A stretch of DNA of 64,000 nucleotides from Microbacterium resistens NBRC 103078 (GCF_001552355.1 NZ_BCRA01000013.1:1-64000), one strand, 5' to 3'; numbered from the stretch's first letter, positions 1-8,622 are shown. Made by a program: numbers and translations. The notes: generated from the letters alone by a model not told the origin.

Positions 1-457
1 CGCGCAGGAGTCGCGCGCGCATGCCCAGGCGGCGCTGGACGAGCTGCGGGCGCTCGCGGGCGGGGTCGCGCCGCCTCTGCTGCAGGACCGAGGGATCGTC
101 GAGGCGCTGCGCGCGCTCGGGACGGCCGGCGCCCTGCCCGTCACCAGCGCGATCGACCCGCGTATCGACGGCGTGCTGACTCCCGAGACCTCGCGCAACC
201 TCTACTTCGTCGTCGCCGAGCTGCTCACGAACGCCGCGAAGCACTCGGGGGCCGCGGGCGTGGAGCTCACCGCGACGCTGGACGGCGCGGCGGTGGAGGT
301 CCGGGTGCGAGACGACGGACGCGGCGGGGCGCTCCCGCGTCCCGGGCACGGCCTGGAGGGGCTGCGTCAGCGCGTCCAGGGGCTCCGCGGCGACATGGAG
401 ATCGACAGCCCGACCGGCGGCCCCACCGAGATCCGGGTCCGGGTCCCGGCCGCGTGA
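1..457 (+). CDS. Sensor histidine kinase, C-terminal part (partial at window edge)
   Basis: The reading frame is open from the first bases and ends in TGA at 455-457, so the 5' end lies outside the window. The visible part holds the end of a HisKA_3 dimerisation helix (ELRALAGGVAPPLL, following the missing H-box) and a HATPase_c domain: N box ELLTNAAKHSGA and G1 box DDGRGG. This is the NarL/DesK-type family of kinases, which phosphorylate LuxR-type response regulators. The stop codon overlaps a possible GTG (GTGA at 454-457) of the response regulator downstream, so the two form one operon. The input signal cannot be inferred because the sensor half is missing. Confidence 0.9.
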   Translation, partial: AQESRAHAQAALDELRALAGGVAPPLLQDRGIVEALRALGTAGALPVTSAIDPRIDGVLTPETSRNLYFVVAELLTNAAKHSGAAGVELTATLDGAAVEVRVRDDGRGGALPRPGHGLEGLRQRVQGLRGDMEIDSPTGGPTEIRVRVPAA

Positions 458-459
458 CG

Positions 460-491
460 CCAGGATACGGACCCGCGGGTCCGTATCCTGG
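460..491. promoter_or_regulatory. Perfect 32-bp palindrome between kinase and response regulator
   Basis: The left arm 460-475 (CCAGGATACGGACCCG) is the exact reverse complement of 476-491, with no loop. It starts three bases after the kinase stop and ends four bases before the GTG at 496. It could be an operator bound by a dimeric regulator, for example the adjacent LuxR-type protein, or an RNA hairpin that controls translation of the response regulator. It has no T-tract, so a classical terminator is unlikely. Confidence 0.7.
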
Positions 492-495
492 AGCG

Positions 496-1164
496 GTGAC
501 GATCCCCGGCCCTCCCCGCGTGATCCTGTTCGAGGACTCGGTGCTGCTCCGCGAGGGGCTGGTCCGCCTGTTCGAGGAAGCGGGGTTCGAGACCGTGGGC
601 GCGTACGGCGACGTCGACGACGTCGTCGCACGGACCCGGGAGGCGGGCGCGGACGTCGCGGTGCTGGATGTCCGGATGCCCCCGACGTTCCGCGACGAGG
701 GCATCCGCGCCGCCCTGTCCCTGCGCGCGGAGGCTCCGGGGATCGCGATCCTCGTGCTGAGCCAGTACGTCGAGGGGGTGTATGCGCGCGAGCTCCTCGG
801 CTCCGGAACCGGCGGGGTCGGCTACCTGCTCAAGGACAGGGTGGCCTCGCTGGAGGAACTCTCCGAAGCGGTTCTCCGGGTCCGGGCGGGAGGCACCGTG
901 CTGGATCCCCAGGTCGTGCAGCAGCTCGTATCGCGCGGCCCGGATCCGGTGAGCCTGCTCACGCCGCGGGAACGCGACGTGCTGGAGGAGATGGCGGCGG
1001 GTCGCAGCAACGCGTCGATCGCCGACCGCCTCGTGATCGGCGTCGGCGCGGTGGAGAAGAACATCAGCGCGATCTTCGGCAAGCTCGGGCTGGAGGACTC
1101 GGGGACCGACCACCGACGCGTCCTCGCGGTCCTCACATATCTGCAGCACGGCGCCCGCGCCTGA
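496..1164 (+). CDS. LuxR/NarL-family response regulator
   Basis: Two-component response regulator, partner of the kinase immediately upstream. With the GTG start at 496 it is 222 residues. The receiver domain has the acidic pocket E13-D14 (ILFEDSVLLREG) and phospho-acceptor D58 (VLDVRMPP). The C-terminal LuxR HTH lies at about residues 155-205 (LTPRERDVLEEMAAG...). The start is uncertain: GTG at 454 overlaps the kinase stop as GTGA but would add 14 residues encoded by the palindrome, while GTG 496 gives the usual short N-terminus but has the palindrome where a ribosome binding site should be. Its targets are unknown; it is a candidate for the GTCAACCCCC-box promoters at 6.9-16.3 kb, but nothing in the sequence proves this. 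Confidence 0.9.
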   Translation: MTIPGPPRVILFEDSVLLREGLVRLFEEAGFETVGAYGDVDDVVARTREAGADVAVLDVRMPPTFRDEGIRAALSLRAEAPGIAILVLSQYVEGVYARELLGSGTGGVGYLLKDRVASLEELSEAVLRVRAGGTVLDPQVVQQLVSRGPDPVSLLTPRERDVLEEMAAGRSNASIADRLVIGVGAVEKNISAIFGKLGLEDSGTDHRRVLAVLTYLQHGARA

Positions 1165-1185
1165 GCGCTTCTCGCGCGCGCAGAC

Positions 1186-1223
1186 GACGAGACCCCGCAC
1201 CGGGAGCGGAGCGGGGTCTCGTC
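1186..1223. terminator. Bidirectional intrinsic hairpin
   Basis: A perfect 13-bp stem, GACGAGACCCCGC at 1186-1198 pairing with 1211-1223, with a 12-base loop. It sits between the convergent response regulator and dps genes and probably terminates both. Confidence 0.8.
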
Positions 1224-1236
1224 GGGTGAGCCGTGG

Positions 1237-1722
1237 TCAGGCGGCGACGTGGGAGACGAGGAACCAGCGGTCCTTCTCCAGGCCGCGCTGGATCTCGATG
1301 GCCACGTCCTGGCTGGTGAGGTCGATCTCGTCGAGCCCCTCCACGGCCGCGCGCACGTCGGCGAGGATCGCGTCGATGTCCGCGATCACGTCGCGCACGA
1401 GCTCGTCCGAGCTCGTGAAGCCCGCGGGGACCTTCGTGGCGGCGGCCTTCTCCGCGACCGTGGCGACGCGCGCGTCGATCGGCAGACCGAGAGCCACGAT
1501 GCGCTCCGCCGCGGTGTCGGCGAAGTCGCCGGCGTGGGCGACGATGGTGTCGAGGAGCTCGTGCACACCGACGAAGTTGGCGCCGCGGACGTGCCAGTGC
1601 GCCTGCTTGCCGTTGATGGTCAGCGCCTGGAGGCCCAGCACGACCGGGGTCAGGAACTGCGCGGCGGCGGCGGCGACGGTCGGGTCGCTCGCGGTGGTGG
1701 TGATGGTCTCTGCCTTGCTCAT
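1237..1722 (-). CDS. dps: DNA starvation/stationary-phase protein Dps
   Basis: Ferritin-like dodecamer protein that oxidises and stores iron using peroxide and protects DNA. The 161 residues match the family length. The ferroxidase motif is clear: KQAHWHVRG (H42, H44), H54, D58, then D69 and E73 in DTAAERI. The ATG at 1722 follows a good ribosome binding site (GGAGGA); longer upstream reading is possible but lacks support. Upstream on this strand, GGAAC (1785-1789) and CGTT (1765-1768) are 16 nt apart, which fits an ECF/SigH-type stress promoter. A sigma-A reading (TTGCGG-N16-TAGCGT) overlaps it. Confidence 0.95.
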   Translation of the reverse strand: MSKAETITTTASDPTVAAAAAQFLTPVVLGLQALTINGKQAHWHVRGANFVGVHELLDTIVAHAGDFADTAAERIVALGLPIDARVATVAEKAAATKVPAGFTSSDELVRDVIADIDAILADVRAAVEGLDEIDLTSQDVAIEIQRGLEKDRWFLVSHVAA

Positions 1723-1764
1723 TCTGATCGTCCTCCGTAGATCGTTTCCGGCTTCGTCAGGGAC

Positions 1765-1789
1765 AACGCTACTCGTCTCAGAATGTTCC
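1765..1789 (-). promoter_or_regulatory. Possible ECF-type promoter of dps
   Basis: On the minus strand GGAAC, 16 nt, CGTT, about 40 bases before the dps start. This matches the GGAA/GTT class of actinobacterial ECF promoters. An overlapping TTGCGG-N16-TAGCGT could serve the housekeeping sigma factor, so the assignment is tentative. Confidence 0.4.
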
Positions 1790-1917
1790 GCAAGCAAGCT
1801 GAGGCATGGCTAAGACGCAGATCAGAGGCAAGTTCGGGAAGGCTCGCCTCACTCCTTTCCCGCGGTGTGAGCGCGCGCCGGACCGGGGCGTCCAGGGATC
1901 CGCGCTACCGTCGTCTG

Positions 1918-4041
1918 GTGGCCTCTGCTGGTGAATCCTCCCGCGTCGACCTCCGACGATCCCGTCCTCGTCCTTCCGCGGACGCCTCGACCGCTTCGTC
2001 ATCCGCCTCCCGGTTCCTGCCGCACGTCCAGGGGCTGCGCGCGATCGCCGTCCTGTTCGTGGTGCTCTATCACTTCTGGCCCGCGCGGCTGAGCGGCGGC
2101 TACGTCGGCGTCGACGTGTTCTTCGTCATCTCCGGGTTCCTCATCACCTCGCACCTCGCCCGCGAGCTGACCTCGACGGGGACGGTCCGGCTCGGCCGGT
2201 TCTGGGCCCGGCGGGCTCGCCGGCTCCTGCCGGCATCGCTGCTCGTCCTGCTGTTCTGCGCGATCGTCGTGTCGACGCCCTACCTCATGCCCACCGCGGC
2301 GCTTCCGGGCGAGATCAAGGAGATCGTCGCCTCCACCTTCTACGTCGAGAACTGGTTCCTCGCCTTCGACTCCGCCGACTATCTCGCGCACTCCGGCGAC
2401 CCGACGACCGTGCAGCACTACTGGTCGCTCTCGTTGGAGGAGCAGTTCTACGTGCTCTGGCCGCTCATCATGCTCCTTGCCGCATGGGTCGCGGTGAAGT
2501 GGTTCCGGGGTGCGCGGCTGCGGGCCGCCGCCATCGCGATCGGGGTCGTGTCGGTCGCGTCGTTCGTCTTCTGCGTGGTCTTCACGATCACGAACCCGGC
2601 GCCGGCATACTTCGTCACGTTCGGCCGGATGTGGCAGTTCGGCGTGGGAGCGGTCATCGCGCTGGTCCCGATGCTGCGCGTGCGCGGTGCGGCGCTGAGC
2701 TTCGTGCTCGGCTGGGCCGGCATCGTCGCCCTCCTGTACAGCGCGTTCCGCTTCGATGCGCAGACGCCCTTCCCCGGATACGCCGCGGCCCTGCCCACCC
2801 TCGGCGCGGCGGCGGTGATCGCGGCCTCGAACACGGACCGCTGGTGGTATCCGACGCGGGTGCTGTCGCTGCGTCCCATGACGTTCACGGGCGACATCTC
2901 CTACAGCCTGTACCTGTGGCACTGGCCGCTCATCATCATCGCCCCCTCGGTCCCGTTCTGGGGGCTGACGATCTACCACCGGATCGCGCTGCTGGTGATC
3001 TGCTTCGTGCTGGCGTGGCTCACCAAACGCTTCGTGGAGGACCCCGTGCGCTCCTGGAAGCCGCTGACGTCGCGCCCGCCGCGGCTGACACTGTGGGCGT
3101 CGCTCGCGGCCATGGTGGTCGTCGCCGGGTCCGCGGGCATCGGCTGGGCGGTGAACGCCCCCGCCTACGACCGGGGCGTCCAGGCGATCAAGGAGCTGCG
3201 CGAGAACCCGCCGGAGTGCTTCGGCGCCGCCGTGGTCCTGGACGAGGCGTGCGCGGGCACGGTGAGCGACACGATCCTCCCCGCGCCCGGGTTCGCTCGG
3301 GTGGACCGACCGTCCAACGCCGACGGCTGCTTCGTCCAGCTCAACGACTCCCGGCCCGTCGTGTGCGAGTACGGCTCGGACGATCCCGAGGCCCCGCAGG
3401 TGGCGCTCATCGGGGACAGCCACGCCTTCCAGGTCCTCAGCACGTTCCAGGACATCGCCGAGCGCGAGGGCTGGCACCTGGTGACGTACTTCAAGGGCGC
3501 ATGCCCGTGGAACAGCACGCCGCTCGCGGCGGGCGGCGCGTTCGGCCAGGCGTGCGACGACTGGCGCGCCGGGGTGGCCGCGGACCTGGAGAAGCGGGAC
3601 TTCGACGTGGCGTTCACCGCCGCGCTCTCGACCACCTCGTTCGATGCCCGGGGCTTCGACTCGGGCCACGACGCCGCTGTCGCCGGCTACAAGGACGTGT
3701 GGGGCCAGATGATCGCGCGGGGCACGCCGGTGGTGACCGTCGTGGACAACCCCGTGTGGGAGACCGACCCCAACAAGTGCCTGCGCACGCGCGACGCGGC
3801 CTCGTGCGACGGCGCGCGCTCGGAGCTGCTGACCGCCGACGACCCGCTGCGCGACGCGGCAGCGCAGACGGAGGGCGTCACCCTGCTGGACTTCACCTCG
3901 GTGTTCTGCGACGACGAGATCTGCCGCACCGTCGTGGGCGGCGCCAACGTCTATCGCGACCAGGACCACCTGACCGCCACGTTCGTGGACACCCTGGCCC
4001 CGCAGTACACGGCCGCCCTCAAGGAGGCGATGGCGCGATGA
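1918..4041 (+). CDS. Membrane acyltransferase family 3 with C-terminal SGNH domain
   Basis: O-acyltransferase of the OafA/OatA type that moves acetyl groups across the membrane onto a cell-surface glycan. The 707 residues contain an acyltransferase_3 domain (about 40-390) with many membrane segments and motifs such as FVVLYHFWP, GGYVGVDVFFVISGFLI and YSLYLWHWPL. A periplasmic SGNH domain follows with GDSH near residue 499 and the DxxH pair DQDH near residue 681-684. The start is set at GTG 1918 because a -10 hexamer TACCGT (1906-1911) lies exactly six bases before it, implying a leaderless mRNA. Earlier in-frame starts would run into the dps promoter. It overlaps the next gene by four bases (ATGA). 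Confidence 0.9.
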   Translation: MASAGESSRVDLRRSRPRPSADASTASSSASRFLPHVQGLRAIAVLFVVLYHFWPARLSGGYVGVDVFFVISGFLITSHLARELTSTGTVRLGRFWARRARRLLPASLLVLLFCAIVVSTPYLMPTAALPGEIKEIVASTFYVENWFLAFDSADYLAHSGDPTTVQHYWSLSLEEQFYVLWPLIMLLAAWVAVKWFRGARLRAAAIAIGVVSVASFVFCVVFTITNPAPAYFVTFGRMWQFGVGAVIALVPMLRVRGAALSFVLGWAGIVALLYSAFRFDAQTPFPGYAAALPTLGAAAVIAASNTDRWWYPTRVLSLRPMTFTGDISYSLYLWHWPLIIIAPSVPFWGLTIYHRIALLVICFVLAWLTKRFVEDPVRSWKPLTSRPPRLTLWASLAAMVVVAGSAGIGWAVNAPAYDRGVQAIKELRENPPECFGAAVVLDEACAGTVSDTILPAPGFARVDRPSNADGCFVQLNDSRPVVCEYGSDDPEAPQVALIGDSHAFQVLSTFQDIAEREGWHLVTYFKGACPWNSTPLAAGGAFGQACDDWRAGVAADLEKRDFDVAFTAALSTTSFDARGFDSGHDAAVAGYKDVWGQMIARGTPVVTVVDNPVWETDPNKCLRTRDAASCDGARSELLTADDPLRDAAAQTEGVTLLDFTSVFCDDEICRTVVGGANVYRDQDHLTATFVDTLAPQYTAALKEAMAR

Positions 4042-4583
4042 GCGGACGGGGGAGCATCCTGTCCCTGCCTGGCCGCTCTCCGCGCATCGATCCGACGGCC
4101 TTCCTGGCCGAAGGGTCCCGGATCGTGGGGGAGGTCGTCCTCGGCGAGGGCGCGAGCGTCTGGTACAACGCCGTGCTCCGCGCGGATTCCGATGCCATCA
4201 CGGTCGGTGCCGGCAGCAACGTGCAGGACAACGTGTCCGTTCACGTCGACGCGGGCCATCCGGTGCGGATCGGAGCGGACGTCTCGATCGGGCACAACGC
4301 CGTGGTCCACGGCTGCACCATCGGTGACGGGTCCCTCGTGGGAATGGGCGCCGTGGTGCTGTCCGAAGCGGTCATCGGCGAGGAGTGCCTGATCGCCGGC
4401 GGAGCGGTGGTGCTCGGCGGAACCGTGGTGCCGGACGGTTCGCTCGTCGCGGGCGTCCCGGCGAAGGTGCGCCGAGCGCTCAGCGCCGAGGAACGGGCGC
4501 GCCTGCGCGAGAACGCCCACGCGTACCGTCGGCACACCACGGCCCACGCCGCCGCGGTCGACGTCCCCGCCGAGACCCGCTGA
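4038..4583 (+). CDS. Gamma-carbonic-anhydrase-like hexapeptide-repeat protein
   Basis: Left-handed beta-helix protein of the gamma carbonic anhydrase/PaaY-YrdA family, 181 residues. Hexapeptide repeats run through most of the protein, and the three-histidine metal pattern is visible in DNVSVHVD, SIGHN and AVVHGC. Carbonate dehydratase activity is plausible, but many family members have no proven activity. The ATG at 4038 overlaps the acyltransferase stop, and an AAGGAGG ribosome binding site lies at the end of that gene, so the two are translationally coupled. Whether it works with the acyltransferase is unknown. Confidence 0.85.
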   Translation: MSGRGSILSLPGRSPRIDPTAFLAEGSRIVGEVVLGEGASVWYNAVLRADSDAITVGAGSNVQDNVSVHVDAGHPVRIGADVSIGHNAVVHGCTIGDGSLVGMGAVVLSEAVIGEECLIAGGAVVLGGTVVPDGSLVAGVPAKVRRALSAEERARLRENAHAYRRHTTAHAAAVDVPAETR

Positions 4584-4629
4584 CGAGCACGAACAGCGCG
4601 TCGTCACGCCCCGCTAGGCTGGAGTCTCC

Positions 4630-4703
4630 GGGGCAGTGGCCAAGCTGGTCAAGGCAGTGGGCTCATAACCCAACGATCGCGGGTTCGAGTCCCGCCTGCC
4701 CCA
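4630..4703 (+). tRNA. tRNA with CAU anticodon (tRNA-Met or tRNA-Ile2)
   Basis: A cloverleaf of 74 nt: acceptor GGGGCAG pairing with CTGCCCC, anticodon loop CTCATAA, T arm GCGGGTTCGAGTCCCGC. No CCA is encoded. The first pair is G-C, so this is not the initiator. A CAU tRNA may be elongator Met or the lysidine-modified Ile2, which cannot be decided by eye. A TAGGCT -10 hexamer at 4615-4620 is well placed for its promoter. Confidence 0.9.
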
Positions 4704-4741
4704 CGAGCCGTCCGGCGGGCGTAGGGGCCGCCGTTGCCGGG

Positions 4742-5725
4742 CTACTCCTCGTCCTCCGCGGCACGGCCCTTCCGCCCCTTGCCGAGCCAGCCCCGCCGGA
4801 GGAAGAGCACGACCGCGACGACATCGACCACGACGATGGACAGTCCGATCACGAGCCAGCCGAACTGCCATTGCACCAGAGGCAGGTTCTTGAAGTTCAT
4901 CCCGTAGATTCCGGCGACGACCGTCGGGATCGCCAGGAGCGCGGCGAAGGAGGAGATCGTCCGCATGTCCTGGTTCTGCCGCGTCGAGACGTTGCTCTCG
5001 TGACTGGAGACGACGGCGTCGAGGGCGACGTGCTCTGCGGCGGCGAGCCGGGCTACTCCCTCGACATCGTTCACGAGGCGGCGGAAGTACGGGCGCAGCG
5101 CCGTCTCCCCGACGGTGGCGGCCTCGATCTCCGCCCGCCCGTCGCGCACTGCCTCAGCGAGCCCCGAGGCGGCCCGGTCGATCGTCCCGATCCGCTGCCG
5201 CAGACGGTAGATCCGCCGGTAGTCCTCGTGCACGCGGCTGTCGAAGACCTCGGCCTCCACCCTTTCGAGCTCCCGCTCGATGTCCGCGCCGATCTGGACG
5301 AAGTCGGTCACCACGGCGTTGAGCACCCGGTACACCGCGGAGACGGGGGAGCGCACCGGGAGCGCGTCGGCGGCGGTGAGGAGGGCCCCGATGTCGCGCA
5401 GGTGCTCCGTCGGCCCCTGCTGGACGAGGAGGAGCCGCTCGTCGTCGAAGACGAACCGCAACTCGGCATCGGAGGCCTGACGCCCGTCCCGTGGGTCGAT
5501 GTCCCACACGGTCAGGTACCGGACCTCTCCGAAGCGCTCGAGCTTCGGGTGTCGGCGGCGCTGGGTGAGGTCGACCGTGATCAGCGGGTGCAGGTCCCAG
5601 CCCTGCGTGGCCCGGGCGAGCTCGGCGGGGGTGGGGTTCGGAAGCAGGGTCCAGAACGTCCCCGCTGCGGCGGGGCGCGAGCCCGCGTGCCCGGTTGCGG
5701 TCGAGGATCTCATCGTGGCCCTCAT
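4742..5725 (-). CDS. corA: CorA family magnesium/divalent cation channel
   Basis: Membrane channel for Mg2+ (and Co2+/Ni2+) uptake. The 327-residue protein has the usual large cytoplasmic domain and two C-terminal membrane segments with the signature YGMNF near residue 275 between them. The positively charged tail (RRGWLGKGRKGRAAEDEE) ends the protein. The ATG at 5725 overlaps the upstream small gene as ATGA. It is the last gene of a three-gene operon led by the SDR gene, so it is probably transcribed from the shared-box promoter at 6933-6971. Confidence 0.92.
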   Translation of the reverse strand: MRATMRSSTATGHAGSRPAAAGTFWTLLPNPTPAELARATQGWDLHPLITVDLTQRRRHPKLERFGEVRYLTVWDIDPRDGRQASDAELRFVFDDERLLLVQQGPTEHLRDIGALLTAADALPVRSPVSAVYRVLNAVVTDFVQIGADIERELERVEAEVFDSRVHEDYRRIYRLRQRIGTIDRAASGLAEAVRDGRAEIEAATVGETALRPYFRRLVNDVEGVARLAAAEHVALDAVVSSHESNVSTRQNQDMRTISSFAALLAIPTVVAGIYGMNFKNLPLVQWQFGWLVIGLSIVVVDVVAVVLFLRRGWLGKGRKGRAAEDEE

Positions 5726-6030
5726 CCGGTCGCCGGCGGGAGGTGGGGGATCGGGACCGGGCGGGTCGACCCGGGCAGCGGGTCCACGTCGCCGAGGGAC
5801 TCCAGTGCCGAGAGCAGCTCGTCCAGGTCGTGGAAGCGGCGCCGCGACGGACACGGCGAGCGCAGCCAGATGACGTTCAGTGCGCCGAAGCCGTCCCGGT
5901 CGACGTAGGCGACGAGGTGCGCGGGATCATGCTCGCCCCGGGTGTCGTCGCAGATGCGCCACCCCGTCTCGCCGAGCGGTCGCAGCCGCCAGCGGGGTCT
6001 CGGTCCGGGACGTTCCCCCGAGACGTTCAC
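5722..6030 (-). CDS. Hypothetical protein, 102 residues
   Basis: Small soluble protein with no membrane segment and no motif I recognise. It contains WRICDDTRGEHDPAHLVAYVDRDG and ends in a proline-rich tail. The GTG start at 6030 overlaps the stop of the SDR gene (GTGA), and its own stop overlaps the corA ATG (ATGA). It is therefore translationally coupled inside the SDR-corA operon. Confidence 0.75.
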   Translation of the reverse strand: MNVSGERPGPRPRWRLRPLGETGWRICDDTRGEHDPAHLVAYVDRDGFGALNVIWLRSPCPSRRRFHDLDELLSALESLGDVDPLPGSTRPVPIPHLPPATG

Positions 6031-6905
6031 AGCGGCTTCCCTCCGGTGACGGGCAGGATGGCGCCCGAGACGTACGACGCGTCGTCGGAGGCGAGGAAGA
6101 CGTAGGCACCGGCGAGCTCGGCCGGCTGTCCGGCGCGCCCCAGGGGCGTGTCGCTGCCGAACTCGGCCACCTTGTCCTCGTCCCATCCTGTGCCGGGGAT
6201 GAGCGGCGTCCAGATCGGACCGGGGGCCACCGCGTTCACGCGGATGCCGCGGGGCCCGGCCTCCTCCGCCAGCGCCTTCACGAACGCGACCTGCGCGGCC
6301 TTGGTCATGGCGTAGTCGATGAGGCCCGGGGACGGCTGGAAGGCCTGGATCGAGGCGGTGACGATGAGGGACGCCCCCGATTCGAGCAGCGGCAGCGCCG
6401 TGCGGGCCGAGAAGAGCAGTCCCTCCAGGTTCGTCTGGAAGACCCGGCGCATGTCCTCGGTGTCCAATTGCGCCAGCCCCTCCACATCGTGCTGGTATCC
6501 GGCATTGAGCACGACGACGTCGAGACGCCCGAAGCTGCGCCGCGCCTCCTTCACGCTCTCCTCCGCGAAGGCCTCATCGCGCACGTCACCGGCCAGGCTG
6601 AGACCGGTGCGACCGGCGTCGCGGATCAATCCGAGCGTGTCGTCCGCGTCCTCCTGCTCCTCGGGCATGTGCACGATCGCGACATCGGCGCCCTCGCGGG
6701 CGAAGGCGATCGCGACCGCCCGTCCGATGCCCGAGTCCCCGCCGGTGATGAAGGTCTTGCGGTCCGCGAGCCGTCCGTGGCCGCGGTAGGACTCCTCGCC
6801 ATGATCCGGTCGGGGACGCATCCGGGACGTCTGCCCCGGCTGCTCCTGGCTCTGCGGGGCGAACTGGTCGTCGTGGAGGGTGCGGGGGTCGGCGGCACGG
6901 TTCAC
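6027..6905 (-). CDS. SDR oxidoreductase, general-stress (YghA/YdaD) type
   Basis: NAD(P)-dependent short-chain dehydrogenase of 292 residues with an N-terminal extension of about 45 residues, as in the YghA/GSP39 group often linked to stress. Motifs: TGGDSGIGRAVA (nucleotide binding), LNAGYQ, and the catalytic YAMTK. The GTG at 6905 follows the ribosome binding site GAGGAGAC; an ATG further upstream lacks one. First gene of an operon with the 102-residue protein and corA. Its promoter carries the shared GTCAACCCCCTCG box. Substrate unknown. Confidence 0.9.
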   Translation of the reverse strand: MNRAADPRTLHDDQFAPQSQEQPGQTSRMRPRPDHGEESYRGHGRLADRKTFITGGDSGIGRAVAIAFAREGADVAIVHMPEEQEDADDTLGLIRDAGRTGLSLAGDVRDEAFAEESVKEARRSFGRLDVVVLNAGYQHDVEGLAQLDTEDMRRVFQTNLEGLLFSARTALPLLESGASLIVTASIQAFQPSPGLIDYAMTKAAQVAFVKALAEEAGPRGIRVNAVAPGPIWTPLIPGTGWDEDKVAEFGSDTPLGRAGQPAELAGAYVFLASDDASYVSGAILPVTGGKPL

Positions 6906-6932
6906 GGTGTCTCCTCTCGATGGCCTCGTCCG

Positions 6933-6971
6933 AGACTGCCGTGCGCGCGACGGCATCACGAGGGGGTTGAC
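6933..6971 (-). promoter_or_regulatory. Shared-box promoter of the SDR-corA operon
   Basis: Minus strand: GTCAACCCCCTCG (6971-6959), with 28 nt between GTCAA and the -10 hexamer CAGTCT (6938-6933), 28 nt before the start codon. The box begins right after the stop codon of the GH13 gene. One of eight promoters in this region with the same box and spacing. Confidence 0.65.
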
Positions 6972-6972
6972 A

Positions 6973-8622
6973 TCATCCCTGCCCCCGGTCGCCCAGGAAC
7001 CAGCGGAAGCCGTAGGCGTCGAGGTCGATGGTCATCGTCCGCTCCTCGGCGTCGGCGGCAGGAGCACCGGTGCCCAGGATGTCGCGCAGCGGGCCGTGCG
7101 GGGGCAGGGAGCGCAGGTCCACGCGGACGCTGCAGGCGGACTCGGACAGATTGTGCACGGCGAGGAAGACGCGGTCGTCCTCGATCTGTGCGTGGCTGAA
7201 GACGGCGGGGTCGTCCGCCGGCAGCACCTCCGTCCGCCCCCACGCGATCTCGGGCGTCGCCCGGTACCGCGCGATGAGCCGGCGGATGAAGGCGAGCAGG
7301 GAGCCGGGATCGTTCTGCTGCTCCTGGACGGAGACATGACGCGGGGCGTAGCCGCCGTCCGGGAGGCGGCGGACCAGGCGCGAGCGCCGGGCCGTGGAGA
7401 AGCCTGCGGCAGGCTCCGCCGTCCACTGCATCGGCGTGCGGACGGCGAGGCGGTCGGGCGTCCGGGGGATCTCTCCCATCCCGATCTCCTCGCCGTAGAG
7501 CAGCACCGGTGCGCCGGGCGCGGAGAAGAGCAGACTGTAGGCGAGGCGGAGGCGTCGCGGGTCGCCGTCGAGCAGGGGAGCGAGCCGGCGGGTGATCCCG
7601 CGGTCGTAGACGCGCTGGCGCTCGTCCGGCGCGAACGCCGCGAACACGTCCTCCCGCTCGTCGGGCTTTCGGAGCTCGACCGTCAGCTCGTCGTGGTTGC
7701 GCAGGAACATCGCCCATCCCTGGCTCGCGTCCACGAGCGGACGGCTCCCGAGGATCGCGCGCAGCGGCTCCGCCTCGCGGCGGGCCAGGGCGAGGAACGT
7801 GGCGGTCATCGTGTCGAAGTCGAACTGCAGGTCCAGCTCCGTCCCGCGGGTGCCGAAGTACTCCACCTGGTCGGCGTGGCTGAGTCCCACCTCGCCGAGG
7901 AGCACGGCGTCCCCGCGCCGCCGCCCGATGAACCGTCGCAGCTCACGGAGGAAGGCGTGCGGATCCGCGTGGTCGGCGGCGCCGGGCGGTCCGATGAGGA
8001 AGGGCACGGCGTCGAGGCGGAAGCCGTCGACGCCCAGTTCCAGCCAGTAGCCGACGATGCGCGCGAACTCGGCCCGCACCGCGGGGTGGGCGAGGTTCAG
8101 GTCGGGCTGGAACCGGTGGAACGAGTGGTGGTAGTACTGCCCGGCCTTCTCGTCGAACGTCCAGACGTCGTCCTCCTCGCCGGGGAACACGGGATGATGC
8201 CCCGCTCGCGGAGGATCGTCGGACCAGACGTAGTAGTCGCGGAACGGGCTGTCCGGCGAGCGACGGGCCGAGCGGAACCAGGGGTGCCGGTCCGAGGTGT
8301 GGTTGAGGACGAGATCCATGATCACGCGGATGCCGCGGTCGTGCGCGATGCGTAGGAACTCCACGACGTCGCCCGCCGTGCCCAGGCGCGGGTCGACTCC
8401 GTAGTGGTCGCTGATGTCGTAGCCGTCATCGCGGTTCGGGGAGGGGTGGAACGGCAGGAGCCAGACGCAGGTCACCCCGAGCTCGACGAGGTGCTCGATC
8501 CGCCTGGACAGGCCGGGGAAGTCCCCGATGCCGTCGCCGTTCGAGTCCTGGAACGTCTCGACGTCGAGGCAGTAGACGACGGCCGTACGCCACCAGAGGT
8601 CGCTCACGTCCGCGGGCTTCAT
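6973..8622 (-). CDS. GH13 alpha-amylase family protein, trehalose-synthase-like
   Basis: Alpha-glucan or disaccharide-acting enzyme of 549 residues with the GH13 barrel. Conserved regions: DLVLNHTSDRHPWF, the nucleophile region DGFRLDAVPFL, the acid/base region LLGEVGL, and FLRNHDELT. The order and wording resemble trehalose synthase (maltose isomerase) more than starch amylases, but it lacks the fused maltokinase. No signal peptide, so it is cytoplasmic. The ATG at 8622 overlaps the LLM gene stop (ATGA) with GGAG upstream. It ends the three-gene operon that starts with the FAD-Rieske gene. A trehalose or osmoprotection role is inferred from family and context. Confidence 0.88.
   Translation of the reverse strand: MKPADVSDLWWRTAVVYCLDVETFQDSNGDGIGDFPGLSRRIEHLVELGVTCVWLLPFHPSPNRDDGYDISDHYGVDPRLGTAGDVVEFLRIAHDRGIRVIMDLVLNHTSDRHPWFRSARRSPDSPFRDYYVWSDDPPRAGHHPVFPGEEDDVWTFDEKAGQYYHHSFHRFQPDLNLAHPAVRAEFARIVGYWLELGVDGFRLDAVPFLIGPPGAADHADPHAFLRELRRFIGRRRGDAVLLGEVGLSHADQVEYFGTRGTELDLQFDFDTMTATFLALARREAEPLRAILGSRPLVDASQGWAMFLRNHDELTVELRKPDEREDVFAAFAPDERQRVYDRGITRRLAPLLDGDPRRLRLAYSLLFSAPGAPVLLYGEEIGMGEIPRTPDRLAVRTPMQWTAEPAAGFSTARRSRLVRRLPDGGYAPRHVSVQEQQNDPGSLLAFIRRLIARYRATPEIAWGRTEVLPADDPAVFSHAQIEDDRVFLAVHNLSESACSVRVDLRSLPPHGPLRDILGTGAPAADAEERTMTIDLDAYGFRWFLGDRGQG

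Noticed and set aside
1999-3969. Minus-strand frame of 656 codons opposite the acyltransferase
   Set aside because: No domain, extreme Arg/Gly/Ala/Glu content, and the plus-strand gene is a clear acyltransferase with SGNH motifs.
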